64,000 nucleotides of DNA from Mesorhizobium sp. M1B.F.Ca.ET.045.04.1.1 (GCF_003952465.1 NZ_CP034448.1:4999001-5063000), one strand, 5' to 3'; positions 10,379-18,303 are shown, numbered from the stretch's first letter. The notes: generated by a model not told the origin, from the sequence alone. Program-made: numbers and translations.

Positions 10379-11157
10379 GCCGGCTTTCTCCGCAACAGCG
10401 TCAGTTCGAAAAATACCACCAGGACGATAGAGACGGCAAAGACCAGCGAGCCGACGGCATTGGTCTTGGGATTGAGGCCGGAGCGCAAGAGATTCCAGAT
10501 TTCCACTGGGAGCGTCGTCTCGAAGCGTGTGAGCAGGAAGGAGATGACGAACTCGTCCCACGAAAAGGTCATCGACAGGAAGAAACCGGCGAAGATCGCC
10601 GGCGCCATCACCGGCACGGTAATCATCAGCAGCACCTTCCATTCGGCGGCGCCGAGGTCGCGGGCGGCGCGCTCGATGTTGATCTGATGGTCGCCCATCT
10701 GGCTGTAGATGATGGCAAAGCAAAGCGGCAGGTTGATCACGACATGGCCGATACCGGCGGCAAGCAGCGACTTCGGCACACCGGCCCAGTTGAACAGCAC
10801 CAGCAAGCCCATGCCGATGATGAGATAGCTGACCGTGAGCGGCAGCGTGATCAGGCCGCGCAGCAGCGCCGAGCCCGGCAGCACGAAGCGCGCGAACCCC
10901 CAGGCGGAGAGGAAGCCGAGCGTGACCGAAGCGAACGAGGAGAGCACCGCCACCAGCAGCGAATTGACCAGCGCCGAGGTGAGCCGCGTGTCGGACAGAA
11001 CAGCTTGGTACCAGCGCAGCGACGGGCCGGTGAAGGGCGGGATCGGAAAGGAGGTCGCCTGCAGCGAGAACAGCACCAGCACGACCACTGGCAGGAAGAT
11101 GAAGCCGTAGATCAAGATGGCGTAGAGCCGGGCGGCGAAGCGGACGATGGTGCGCAT
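10375..11157 (-). CDS. ABC importer inner-membrane permease (PotC-like)
   Basis: 260 residues with about six membrane segments; the EAA cytoplasmic loop that contacts the ATPase is seen as E-R-A-A-R-D-L-G-A near residues 155-163. This matches the PotC/YdcV branch of binding-protein-dependent permeases. Start ATG 11157 lies 2 nt after the upstream permease stop; its own stop overlaps the ATPase start by four bases. Confidence 0.9.
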   Translation of the reverse strand: MRTIVRFAARLYAILIYGFIFLPVVVLVLFSLQATSFPIPPFTGPSLRWYQAVLSDTRLTSALVNSLLVAVLSSFASVTLGFLSAWGFARFVLPGSALLRGLITLPLTVSYLIIGMGLLVLFNWAGVPKSLLAAGIGHVVINLPLCFAIIYSQMGDHQINIERAARDLGAAEWKVLLMITVPVMAPAIFAGFFLSMTFSWDEFVISFLLTRFETTLPVEIWNLLRSGLNPKTNAVGSLVFAVSIVLVVFFELTLLRRKPA

Positions 11158-11159
11158 GG

Positions 11160-12005
11160 TCAGGCTCGCTCGATCTTCAGCCAGCGGGCGCAGGCGAGAT
11201 AGGCGATGGTGACGACGGCCATCAGGATGATCGACAGCGCCGAAGCCAGCGGGAAATCGCCGCGGCGGCCGATCTGCATCATCACCAGCTGCGGCATGAC
11301 CAGCTCATTGTTGCCGCCGAGGATCTGCGGCGTGATGTAGTCGCCGACGCAGAGCACGAAGGTGAGGAAGGCGCCGACCATGATGCCGGGCAAGGTGAGC
11401 GGCAGCACGACATGCACGAAGGTGCGCACCGGTCCGGCGCCGAGGTCGGCGGCGGCCTTGCGGTAGCTCGGGCTGAGCTGCTTGAGGTTGGCGAAGATGG
11501 TCAGCGTCAGCAGCATGACGAAGAAGTGCACGAAGCCGGTGACGGTGGCGAAACGCGTGTTGGCGAGCTGCAGCGGCTCGTTAATGAGGCCGGTGCCAGT
11601 CAGCGCCCGGTTGACGACGCCGTTTTGTGCCAGCACCAGCAGCCAGGAATAGGAACGCACGACATAAGAGGTCCAGAACGGCAGCACGGCCAGCATCAGC
11701 GCCAGCCGCTGCCAGCGCTCCGGCACTTGTTCGGCGAGGATCCAGGCGAAGGGGTAGGCGAGCAGGATGGAGATCACGGTGACGATCGCCGTCACCTCCA
11801 GCGAATTCACCATCGCCCGCCAATAGGACGGGTCGGTGAAGAACTGGCTGTAATTGGCGAGCGTCCAGCCGCCGCCTTCATGCGCCGTCAGGCTCGAAAA
11901 CCCCATGGCGATGAAGGGCAGCACGAAGAAGAGAAGCGTCCATGCCAGCGCCGGCGTGACCAGCGCCCAGGGCAGGGCACACCCTTTATTTCCCGAAGTG
12001 CCCAC
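11160..12005 (-). CDS. ABC importer inner-membrane permease (PotB-like)
   Basis: 281 residues, about six membrane segments, with the EAA loop seen as R-K-A-A-A-D-L-G-A. It is the PotB/YdcU-type partner of the permease at 10375-11157. The gene starts 10 nt after the stop of the binding-protein gene, so all five genes from 13098 down to 8549 form one transcription unit. Confidence 0.9.
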   Translation of the reverse strand: MGTSGNKGCALPWALVTPALAWTLLFFVLPFIAMGFSSLTAHEGGGWTLANYSQFFTDPSYWRAMVNSLEVTAIVTVISILLAYPFAWILAEQVPERWQRLALMLAVLPFWTSYVVRSYSWLLVLAQNGVVNRALTGTGLINEPLQLANTRFATVTGFVHFFVMLLTLTIFANLKQLSPSYRKAAADLGAGPVRTFVHVVLPLTLPGIMVGAFLTFVLCVGDYITPQILGGNNELVMPQLVMMQIGRRGDFPLASALSIILMAVVTIAYLACARWLKIERA

Positions 12006-12015
12006 AGCGAACCCG

Positions 12016-13098
12016 TTACTGCGCCTGCAGCATTTCGGTCCACATGTCCTGCATCTTCTTGTCGAGATCAGTGTTCGGCGCCGGATAGGCCTGGGCGCGA
12101 GCGAGGAAGCCGGGCTGCTCGTCGAAGCGCAGGATCTTCTTCTGCTCGTCGCTCAGCGCCGCCTTGCTGTTCGCGGGCATGCCCCAGTAGCAGGAGGAGG
12201 TAGCTAGCCGCGCCTGGCCTTCCGGGCTCATGATGTACTGGATGAACTTCAGCGCCATGTCCTTGTTCTTGGAATCCTTGAACATGGCGAGCGACTGCGA
12301 CCACAGCACCGCGCCTTCCTTCGGGATCGAGAAGTCGAGCGCCGGGTTTTCCTTGGCGAGCCCCGCTGTGACCCACTCGCCGCCGCCGACCAGGATGTCG
12401 ACCTCGCCGGTGGCCAAAGCGGTCTGGCTGGCGGTGACTTCGCCGACCAGCTTGGCGTTGGCCTTCATCTTGAGGAGTTCCACCTTGAGGGCGGACAGGT
12501 CGGCCTCGGTGAGATCGGCGGTCTTCTTGCCGATGGCCAAAGCCGCCATGCCGATCACCGGCAGGTAATAGTCGTATATCGCGACCTTACCCTTGTATTT
12601 TTCGCTGGCGAGCGATGCCAGCGACTGCATGTCGGCCGGATCGACCTTGGTCTTGTTGAAGCCGATGGTGTTGTAGCCGAACTTTTCGGTGATGCCGTAG
12701 CGCTTGCCGTCGACGATGGTGGACTTGTCCATCTTCACTTCCGGGAAGAGGTCGCCGACAGGCAGCTTGTCCTCCGGCAGCGGCTCGAACAGGCCCTTTT
12801 CGACGCCGCGCGGCACGTCGATGGAATCGATCACCATCACGTCCCAGTCGCCGGGCTGCGATTGCTCGACGATTGCCAGGCCGGCGCCGGTGCCCTCGAA
12901 CTCCTTGACGTTGACCTTGACGTTGTTGGCCTCCTCGAAGGGCTGCAGCAGCGCCGGATCGGCATGGTCGCACCAGATCAGCGCGTTGAGGTCGGCAGCC
13001 TGAGCGCTGCCGGCGGCCACGAGCAGCGCCGCGGCCGCGCATGCTGCGGCGAGGCGGGACTTCAGGGTGGAAAGCGGATTCCGGGCGTTGACGGTCAT
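12016..13098 (-). CDS. ABC importer periplasmic substrate-binding protein (PotD/spermidine-putrescine type)
   Basis: 360 residues. Signal peptide LAAACAAAALLVAAGSAQA with cleavage before ADLNALIWCDH. The bilobal binding-protein features are VFEEAN-like turn (F-E-E-A-N-N-V-K-V), W-D-V-M-V-I-D, and the C-terminal I-M-S-P-E-G-Q segment. It belongs to the extracellular solute-binding family 1 (polyamine branch); the true ligand cannot be read from sequence. ATG 13098 is chosen because AGGGAGA precedes it and the signal peptide is then normal; a start at 13146 adds 16 residues. First gene of the operon, divergent from tetR. Confidence 0.88.
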   Translation of the reverse strand: MTVNARNPLSTLKSRLAAACAAAALLVAAGSAQAADLNALIWCDHADPALLQPFEEANNVKVNVKEFEGTGAGLAIVEQSQPGDWDVMVIDSIDVPRGVEKGLFEPLPEDKLPVGDLFPEVKMDKSTIVDGKRYGITEKFGYNTIGFNKTKVDPADMQSLASLASEKYKGKVAIYDYYLPVIGMAALAIGKKTADLTEADLSALKVELLKMKANAKLVGEVTASQTALATGEVDILVGGGEWVTAGLAKENPALDFSIPKEGAVLWSQSLAMFKDSKNKDMALKFIQYIMSPEGQARLATSSCYWGMPANSKAALSDEQKKILRFDEQPGFLARAQAYPAPNTDLDKKMQDMWTEMLQAQ

Positions 13099-13190
13099 CG
13101 AGTGTTCTCCCTGCCTTGCTGGCTTGTTGGAGAAAACTTGAACCAATTCTAAAATTGAGTCAATTATGATTTTCTGGCAAAGAGGCGGAT

Positions 13191-13805
13191 ATGAGCGGAT
13201 TGCGCGAAAGACAGAAGGCGGACCGGCACCGCCGCATCATCGATGCGGCGACGGCGCTGTTCCGCGACGCCGGCTATGAGGGCGCCAAGATCGAGGCCAT
13301 CGCCGCACAGGCTGAGGTCTCGATCGGCACGATCTACAATTACTACCAGAACAAGGGCGACATCCTCGGCGCCATCGTTTCCATGGAAGTCAACGAGGTG
13401 CTGAATGCCGGGCGAGGGGTGGTCGCCGATCCGCCGGCCAATGTCGGCGATGCGCTGGATACGCTGATCGGCATCTATATCGAGCATTCGCTCAATTATC
13501 TGAGCAAGGAAATGTGGCGCCAGGCGATGGCGATCTCGACGCAGTTGCCCGACAGCCCGTTCGGCCAGGCCTACACGGCGCTCGACCGCGCGCTGACCGA
13601 ACAGATCCGCGCCCTCATCGCCCGCCTGCAGGAGATCGACCTTGTGCGCGCCGACATCGACGGCCCGGCGGTGGGCGAGCTGATCTTCAACAACATGAAC
13701 ATGATGTTCATCGAGTTCGTGAAGCGCGACGAGGCGAAGATACCGGACCTGCGCGCCGCGATAAGACGGCAGAACCGGGTGCTGGTGGCGGCGATCGGGG
13801 TGTGA
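13191..13805 (+). CDS. TetR/AcrR family transcriptional regulator
   Basis: 204 residues. N-terminal helix-turn-helix at about residues 12-58, with the family pattern I-I-D-A-A-T-A-L-F, then V-S-I-G-T-I-Y-N-Y-Y-Q-N-K-G; the C-terminal ligand-binding domain is helical. It is divergent from the importer operon with 92 nt between the two start codons, so it probably controls that operon and perhaps itself. The ligand is unknown. A decayed fragment of a closely related gene lies at 14536-14683. Confidence 0.9.
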   Translation: MSGLRERQKADRHRRIIDAATALFRDAGYEGAKIEAIAAQAEVSIGTIYNYYQNKGDILGAIVSMEVNEVLNAGRGVVADPPANVGDALDTLIGIYIEHSLNYLSKEMWRQAMAISTQLPDSPFGQAYTALDRALTEQIRALIARLQEIDLVRADIDGPAVGELIFNNMNMMFIEFVKRDEAKIPDLRAAIRRQNRVLVAAIGV

Positions 13806-13862
13806 CGACGCCAGGAGCGAGCACAAGAGCCGGCTTTCGGGAAAGCGCTGCCGGCCGCGCCT

Positions 13863-14063
13863 CTAACGGTTGATCAGCCATAGGATGGTCGAGACCACGA
13901 CGCTGATCAGTATTCCCGTGGTGATCGGAACGTAGAGCCTGAAATTCTCGCGCTCGATCACGATATCACCAGGCAACCTGCCGAGGCCGATGCGGCTCAC
14001 CCAGGGCCACAGCAGGCCTATGGCTACTATGCAGAGACCAACGACGATCAGTGTGCGCGACAT
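13863..14063 (-). CDS. Small membrane protein, DUF2905 family
   Basis: 66 residues with two hydrophobic segments (L-I-V-V-G-L-C-I-V-A-I-G-L-L near the N-terminus, I-T-T-G-I-L-I-S-V-V-V-S-T-I near the C-terminus) joined by a short conserved loop with G-R-L-P-G-D-I-V-I-E-R. That loop is the signature of DUF2905, a family of unknown function. ATG 14063 is chosen over an upstream start at 14291 because the family begins M-S-R-T-L. SD-like AGGAT precedes it. Confidence 0.85.
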   Translation of the reverse strand: MSRTLIVVGLCIVAIGLLWPWVSRIGLGRLPGDIVIERENFRLYVPITTGILISVVVSTILWLINR

Positions 14064-14284
14064 GGCGGCATCCTGCCGGGAAGAGCTTCCTGGCAAAAAT
14101 ATAGTGACGACGGGTCTTGCAGGCAGGGCCAGGGTTCGAAGCCCGCTTCCGGCTTTTCGGTTATCTGGGCCACTCTCGCCACTTAGGCCGCGAAAGGCGC
14201 TTTTCCGCAAAACACGGCTGCTCTGGCGGCCGAACCTTTGGCATTTATCGGGAACAAGGGACTGGCGATGCCGGTTAATTGGAT

Positions 14285-14449
14285 ATGCCAACCAAGGTCA
14301 AAGAGATCCAGCGGAAGCCCGACCCGAAGAAGCCTCCTGTCCGTCGTCCCGACGAGGAAGCGTCGCCAGAGCCTGGGCACGCCGATCCGCCCCCACGAGA
14401 CTGTCGGGAGGCACCGGTACCAAATCCCAACGGCGATACGAAATCCTAG
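14285..14449 (+). CDS. Possible short proline-rich protein
   Basis: 54 residues from ATG 14285: charged and proline-rich (K-P-D-P-K-K-P-P-V-R-R-P-D), predicted disordered, no Cys-rich or membrane motif. No good Shine-Dalgarno is seen. The stretch 14064-14805 otherwise holds only a TetR-gene fragment, so coding status is uncertain. Confidence 0.3.
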   Translation: MPTKVKEIQRKPDPKKPPVRRPDEEASPEPGHADPPPRDCREAPVPNPNGDTKS

Positions 14450-14535
14450 ACGGCGACATGTTGCCCAATGATGATGCCAACCATGCCGGAGGGGCCCAAA
14501 TCTTTGACGAGATAGCGCTCTTCGAAGCATCGCCA

Positions 14536-14683
14536 CGAATGCCGAGTGAGGGGTGGTCGCCAGCCCGCCGGCATGAACATGTGTTCATCGAACTCGTGAA
14601 GCGCGACGAGGGAAGATACCTGAGCTGCGCGCGGCGTTACGGCGGCGGAACCGGATTTTGGTGACGGCGATCGGGGTGAGAGG
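14536..14683 (+). pseudogene. Decayed, internally deleted fragment of a TetR regulator gene
   Basis: Two blocks match the upstream TetR gene (13191-13805): AATGCCG-G-GAGGGGTGGTCGCC near 14537-14560 corresponds to 13404-13429, and 14570-14683 (TGTTCATCGA ... GTGAAGCGCGACGAGG ... GGCGATCGGGGTG) corresponds to about 13695-13803. The intervening ~260 nt are missing and frame is lost. It is a remnant of a past local duplication, not a working gene. Confidence 0.7.
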
Positions 14684-14805
14684 GTGTCTGGAGAGGGCGG
14701 GAGAAAATAGTCGTTTAATCGACTAACAAGGCGGTGCCGGCCACTTGCCTCTTGAGTTGAGATTGAAATCTGATACAACTTTTGAGAGCATATGGGAGGG
14801 AGTAA

Positions 14806-15369
14806 ATGGGGGCGTTTTCTATTTGGCATTGGGCGATAGTGCTGCTGATTATCGGCGTGCCTGTTTTCTTTGCCGTTCGCTCGGCGACCAAGCCGTCACA
14901 GAATCCGGACAGTCTGGTTGGGTTTGGCGGTTGGCTTATGCTGCTAGCAATCGGTCAGGCTTTGTCACCGTTCCGCACACTGGGCGAGCTGTTCTCCTCG
15001 AGCGAGGGCTACCAACAGCTCATGCCGCTGGCCAATGGTCCTTTGGCCGTCTGTGGCGAAATCGTGCTGTTGTTGGCGTTTGCAGTGCTTCAGGTGGTTG
15101 TTCTCTTCGCAATGCTGCGGCGCAGCCCTAGCTTCAAGCGGCTGTTCCTCTATCAGTGGATTGCGATTCCCGTAGTGTTCATCCTCGACTCCGCTTGGAC
15201 ATCCACTATTCTCGGCGCTCCGATGAGCCGAGTCCTTGCCGGAAACGCACTGGTCGCCGCAATCGCGTCATTTGCTGTGACCGGGATTTGGGTTGCCTAC
15301 GTCTACAAGTCCGTCAGGGTGCGGAACACCTTCGGCGGACTGGCGGTCGGTCAGGTTGCTGCTGCCTAG
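14806..15369 (+). CDS. DUF2569 family inner-membrane protein
   Basis: 187 residues with about four or five membrane segments (N-terminal W-A-I-V-L-L-I-I-G-V, then three more and a final V-T-G-I-W-V-A-Y-V-Y). The motif GFGGWLMLLAIGQALSPFR at residues 44-62 matches the DUF2569 family, whose role is unknown. ATG 14806 is preceded by GGGAGG at the right distance. Stands alone; terminator not obvious. Confidence 0.8.
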   Translation: MGAFSIWHWAIVLLIIGVPVFFAVRSATKPSQNPDSLVGFGGWLMLLAIGQALSPFRTLGELFSSSEGYQQLMPLANGPLAVCGEIVLLLAFAVLQVVVLFAMLRRSPSFKRLFLYQWIAIPVVFILDSAWTSTILGAPMSRVLAGNALVAAIASFAVTGIWVAYVYKSVRVRNTFGGLAVGQVAAA

Positions 15370-15571
15370 TAATGGGCTGCTCTAGCTGTTTGCAGGTAGC
15401 TTGTGCCGCTCCGCGGCGCTGAAATCGGATCGCCCTCAAATGTCGGACAGATTCACCACCTTCGTGTCGTGATGCCTACCTCTATCGGAGCAGACGAGGA
15501 GACGATCGGAAGTGCGCCTCGGGAGCTAAAATGGGGCTCGGAATTCGCGGTCACCCGAGAGGGAGGAGATT

Positions 15572-15883
15572 ATGAAATACCTGGTAAATTGGAACGAGCG
15601 GCCACAGGGATCGGCGATTGAATACGAGAACGTCCAAAAGCGCATCCTGAAAATCTTCCAGCACTGGGAGATACCCAGCGAAGTCAAGGTGCATGCCTTC
15701 GTGGTGCGCGTGGGCGAATGGGGTGGTAGCATGCTCTGCGAGGCAGATGACCCGCTGGTAGTCCACAAAACGTGTTCGACCTTCCCGGCGCTCCAATTCG
15801 ACGTCCATCAAGTCATCGACATTCAGGACGCGGTCCGCGTCGAGATGGAAGCTATCAAATGGCGGGATGAACTTCCCTCGTGA
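15572..15883 (+). CDS. DUF3303 family protein
   Basis: 103 residues, soluble, starting M-K-Y-L-V-N-W-N-E-R-P-Q-G-S-A, the pattern of DUF3303, a small ferredoxin-like fold family of unknown function. ATG 15572 has GAGGGAGGAG ahead of it. The product is probably cytoplasmic (no signal peptide). Region 15370-15571 upstream shows no convincing gene. Confidence 0.78.
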   Translation: MKYLVNWNERPQGSAIEYENVQKRILKIFQHWEIPSEVKVHAFVVRVGEWGGSMLCEADDPLVVHKTCSTFPALQFDVHQVIDIQDAVRVEMEAIKWRDELPS

Positions 15884-16021
15884 GCTGCCGCCGACAAGGC
15901 GACGCAATCGCAGCGCACGCTGCCGCTTACCCACCAGGAAACCCCGAAGAGTGAGGCGCGGACGCGCCTTCGTCTGTCGACTTTCTGTTGGCCCGCCATC
16001 CGAAGCTCGAAGAGCGAAGGA

Positions 16022-16097
16022 TGGTGCCCCCGGCAGGGATCGAACCCGCGACCTTCGGTTTACAAAACCGCTGCTCTACCAGCTGAGCTACAAGGGC
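16022..16097 (-). tRNA. tRNA-Thr (anticodon UGU)
   Basis: 76-nt cloverleaf with encoded CCA. Acceptor stem GCCCTTG/CGGGGGC, D-arm AGCTCAGCTGGTAGAGC, anticodon loop TTTTGTA with TGT, T-loop GTTCGATC. Reads threonine ACA and wobble codons. Confidence 0.95.
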
Positions 16098-16248
16098 ACG
16101 GCGCTCCGGTAGCACATTCCGTGCGCCAGTAAAGACAAAACTCCGTTTTGGGTTGCTAATAGACCGCGTGGCTTAGCCGGCATGGTGAAATGCGGCGCGT
16201 CGCCTCCTACATCTCTGTCAGGTGCAATTGCTCCGTAGGGGGTGTCGC

Positions 16249-16416
16249 ATGATCAGATTCGTCATCATCCTGCCGCTCGTCGTCGTGACCTGGCTTCTCC
16301 TGGTGAAGGCCGTCAGCGATTTGAAGAAAGCCAATATCGACTGGACGGGCGTTGCCACCATCGTCGGCTTCATCGCGCTGGCCTTCTGGCTGCGACATAT
16401 CACGGGGATGGGATGA
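16249..16416 (+). CDS. Short membrane protein of unknown function
   Basis: 55 residues with two hydrophobic segments (V-I-I-L-P-L-V-V-V-T-W-L-L-L; T-I-V-G-F-I-A-L-A-F-W-L) around a short polar turn L-K-K-A-N-I. ATG 16249 has a GGGGG run upstream; a start 27 nt earlier would add an Arg/Cys stretch. No assigned family. Confidence 0.55.
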   Translation: MIRFVIILPLVVVTWLLLVKAVSDLKKANIDWTGVATIVGFIALAFWLRHITGMG

Positions 16417-16420
16417 AAGA

Positions 16421-16499
16421 GAGCGAATAGGAAGTAGCGAATAGGGTTCAGCGCATGCCGCCCTTTCCCTACTCGCTATTCGCTACTCCCTATTCGCTC
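16421..16499. repeat. Inverted repeat of GCGAATAG units, copy 1
   Basis: Left arm GAGCGAATAGGAAGTAGCGAATAG and right arm CTATTCGCTACTCCCTATTCGCTC are near-perfect complements, able to form a long hairpin. The same units occur at 23011-23095, at the 3' end of rlmB. It lies between two short genes and begins 5 nt after the stop of the membrane protein. Confidence 0.8.
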
Positions 16500-16541
16500 A
16501 ATTCCTCGAACCTTTTGCCGCTTCGCCGCGACTGATCTCCA

Positions 16542-16559
16542 GAGGCGAATGGTCGCCTC
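16542..16559 (+). promoter_or_regulatory. 5' leader hairpin ahead of the His-rich gene
   Basis: GAGGCG (16542-16547) pairs with CGCCTC (16554-16559) 23 nt before the start codon of the His-rich gene. A matching hairpin precedes the BA14K gene at 16920-16938, and the flanks (a TCGAACCTTTT motif ~45 nt further upstream, AGGAGATCATCATG at the start) are also shared. Confidence 0.55.
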
Positions 16560-16582
16560 GATCAAGGATCCAGGAGATCATC

Positions 16583-16780
16583 ATGTTGAGGCGTATGCTT
16601 ACGTCCGGCCTCGTCGCCGTCTTCGTCGCCACCGGCGCGCTCGCCGCCACGGTCGAGACGTCCTCGGCTCACGGCAATCATCACCACCATCATCACCACA
16701 ATCATCACAAGAAGCCTTGGTGGTGGTGGCACCACAACCATCACCACCATCACCACGGCAAGGTGATCATCTTCCTTTGA
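16583..16780 (+). CDS. Exported histidine-rich small protein
   Basis: 65 residues. Signal peptide V-A-V-F-V-A-T-G-A-L-A-A-T-V-E-T-S-S-A with cleavage near AHG. The mature peptide (~36 residues) has 18 histidines in the whole protein, including a 7-His and a 6-His run, plus four tryptophans in a row. A periplasmic or surface metal-binding role (Zn, Ni or Cu) is an inference from composition. Its leader and ribosome site closely match those of the BA14K gene at 16963, so the pair probably arose by duplication of a secretion cassette. A terminator follows. Start ATG 16583 has AGGAG 9 nt upstream. Confidence 0.75.
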   Translation: MLRRMLTSGLVAVFVATGALAATVETSSAHGNHHHHHHHNHHKKPWWWWHHNHHHHHHGKVIIFL

Positions 16781-16803
16781 CGAGAAGACCTTTTGCCTTC
16801 GGA

Positions 16804-16828
16804 GGGCGGCCATCGGGCCGCCCTTTTC
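16804..16828 (+). terminator. Terminator after His-rich gene
   Basis: GGGCGGC / GCCGCCC stem with a 6-nt loop and T4, 23 nt after the stop codon. Confidence 0.8.
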
Positions 16829-16919
16829 GTTCGCCTATCGGAAGCGGCTATTTCTTCGGTTCTCAAAAAATCGGAAAAATCTTCGAACCTTTTTCCTGGG
16901 TCGGACGACAGATGATCAA

Positions 16920-16938
16920 GAGGCGGATGGATCGCCTC
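16920..16938 (+). promoter_or_regulatory. 5' leader hairpin ahead of the BA14K gene
   Basis: GAGGCG (16920-16925) pairs with CGCCTC (16933-16938), 24 nt before ATG 16963; second copy of the leader seen at 16542-16559. Confidence 0.55.
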
Positions 16939-16962
16939 GGTCACGAAACCAAGGAGATCATC

Positions 16963-17277
16963 ATGTTCAAGCGCACGCTCGTTTCGACCCTCATCGCAAC
17001 CACCGTCGCCGCCGGCACCCTGGCGGGCACCGTCCAGCCCTCGGCCGCCCACGGCCATCATCACCGCCGCGAGCTCGGCGTCGGCATCGCCGCCGGCGTC
17101 GGCGGTTTCGTCCTGGGCAGCCTGCTCGCCCAGCAGCAGCCGCGCACCGTCTATGTCGAGGACGGCTACGATGGTTCCTGGCACGTTCGCCGCTGCCTCG
17201 CCCGCTATGCCAGCTACGATCCGGGCTCGGACACCTATATCGGCTACGACGGCTATCCGCACTATTGCCGCCTCTGA
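16963..17277 (+). CDS. BA14K family exported protein
   Basis: 104 residues. Signal peptide T-V-A-A-G-T-L-A-G-T-V-Q-P-S-A-A before HGHHHR; a short hydrophobic Gly-rich segment (G-I-A-A-G-V-G-G-F-V-L-G) follows; the C-terminus holds the BA14K signature: W-H-V-R-R-C-L-A-R-Y-A-S-Y-D-P-x-S-D-T-Y-x-G-Y-D-G. First described as a Brucella immunoreactive protein; function in rhizobia unclear. ATG 16963 has AAGGAG ahead. A terminator follows. Confidence 0.87.
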   Translation: MFKRTLVSTLIATTVAAGTLAGTVQPSAAHGHHHRRELGVGIAAGVGGFVLGSLLAQQQPRTVYVEDGYDGSWHVRRCLARYASYDPGSDTYIGYDGYPHYCRL

Positions 17278-17303
17278 GAGGAGCCGGAACAACGAGGGGA
17301 AGA

Positions 17304-17326
17304 GGGGCTGCACGCAGCCCCTTTTT
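17304..17326 (+). terminator. Terminator after BA14K gene
   Basis: GGGGCTG / CAGCCCC stem with loop CACG and T5. Confidence 0.8.
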
Positions 17327-17349
17327 CGTCTTGAAACAAGTGTTTAGAG

Positions 17350-17778
17350 TTAAGTCTTCGGGCCAAGGTCGAGTATCGGCAATCCGGCCGTGCGGCAGGC
17401 TGCGCCGACGACAAGCCTGCCATTCGGCGACCCGTCGCCCATAGCGACGAGTTCGAAGCTGCTTCCGGCATCCGGGAAAATCTTGGCGATGAAAGGTTCG
17501 TCGCCGCCATAGGCACCTGAAGTGCTCCTAGCGTTGACAGTACCGCAGACCACGATCTCCTGGTGGCCGTTCAGCGCCCGCTCGCCGGCAAGCATCGTCC
17601 CGAATTTGGCGAAGGCAGGATCATGCAAGCGCTGGCGGATGCCGGTGGTGATGATCTCCTCCAGCGCAAGCGAAATCGGAATAGGATCGACGCGCTGACC
17701 GCCGGCATCGGGCTGAGGTGCCGCCGCCACGCATCCGCAAAGTGAGGCGGCGAGCAAAAGCTGAACCGTTTTCCGCAT
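17350..17778 (-). CDS. Putative lipoprotein of unknown function
   Basis: 142 residues. N-terminus M-R-K-T-V-Q-L-L-L-A-A-S-L-C-G-C fits a lipoprotein signal; two cysteines are close together, so the modified one is either Cys 14 or Cys 16. The mature domain includes R-Q-R-L-H-D-P-A-F-A-K-F and a conserved-looking VCGTVNARS, seen in short rhizobial proteins of unknown role. Monocistronic, convergent with the BA14K gene. Confidence 0.7.
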   Translation of the reverse strand: MRKTVQLLLAASLCGCVAAAPQPDAGGQRVDPIPISLALEEIITTGIRQRLHDPAFAKFGTMLAGERALNGHQEIVVCGTVNARSTSGAYGGDEPFIAKIFPDAGSSFELVAMGDGSPNGRLVVGAACRTAGLPILDLGPKT

Positions 17779-17943
17779 CCATGCCCTTTCGCACGCATTC
17801 TAATACCGCGGCAAGGCGGGCAAGGCTCAGCCGCTGCGCCCAGCTTGGCTGTGGTTTGGTCGGCCTTTGCCAAGCAGCCAATGGTGTACAGCGATTTTGC
17901 GAGCGTTTAATCTGGCTTTGACGCCAATCGAGGGGAGGGTGGC

Positions 17944-18303
17944 TTGGACGAGAAGGATCCGAAGGAAGACCTGATCGAGCCGGTTTTTCGCAACGGCACG
18001 GTCACCACTGTCGGTATCCTGCTGGCCTTCTCGCTGGGCTTCATCACGCATTGGGCGGCGAACCCGATCCCCTGGCAAACCTACCATCTGCTTGCCGTGG
18101 TGCCGATCCTCGTCGGCATCGCCCTGCAAATGCGGGCGCTGGCCATGCTGCTCGACACAAGATCGCTGCAGCGGCCGATCTATGCGCGCGCCAACCGGAT
18201 CTTCATTGTCGGCCTGGTCTGCACCGCCTGCGGCGTTGGGCTGGCGATCCTGCTCGATTTCTTCGACATAGCGGCCAAAAGCGCCCTGCCGGGCGCGTCC
18301 TGA
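17944..18303 (+). CDS. Inner-membrane protein of unknown function
   Basis: 119 residues starting at TTG 17944, chosen because GAGGGGAGGG precedes it and no better start exists. Three hydrophobic segments: V-G-I-L-L-A-F-S-L-G-F, L-L-A-V-V-P-I-L-V-G-I, and I-F-I-V-G-L-V-C-T-A. Polar N-terminus (M-D-E-K-D-P-K-E-D). Stop precedes the iclR-type gene stop on the other strand by 0-1 nt. Family not recognised. Confidence 0.7.
   Translation: MDEKDPKEDLIEPVFRNGTVTTVGILLAFSLGFITHWAANPIPWQTYHLLAVVPILVGIALQMRALAMLLDTRSLQRPIYARANRIFIVGLVCTACGVGLAILLDFFDIAAKSALPGAS

Noticed and set aside
15403..15621. 72-residue open frame upstream of the DUF3303 gene
   Set aside because: It overlaps the DUF3303 start in another frame and has no ribosome site or family pattern.
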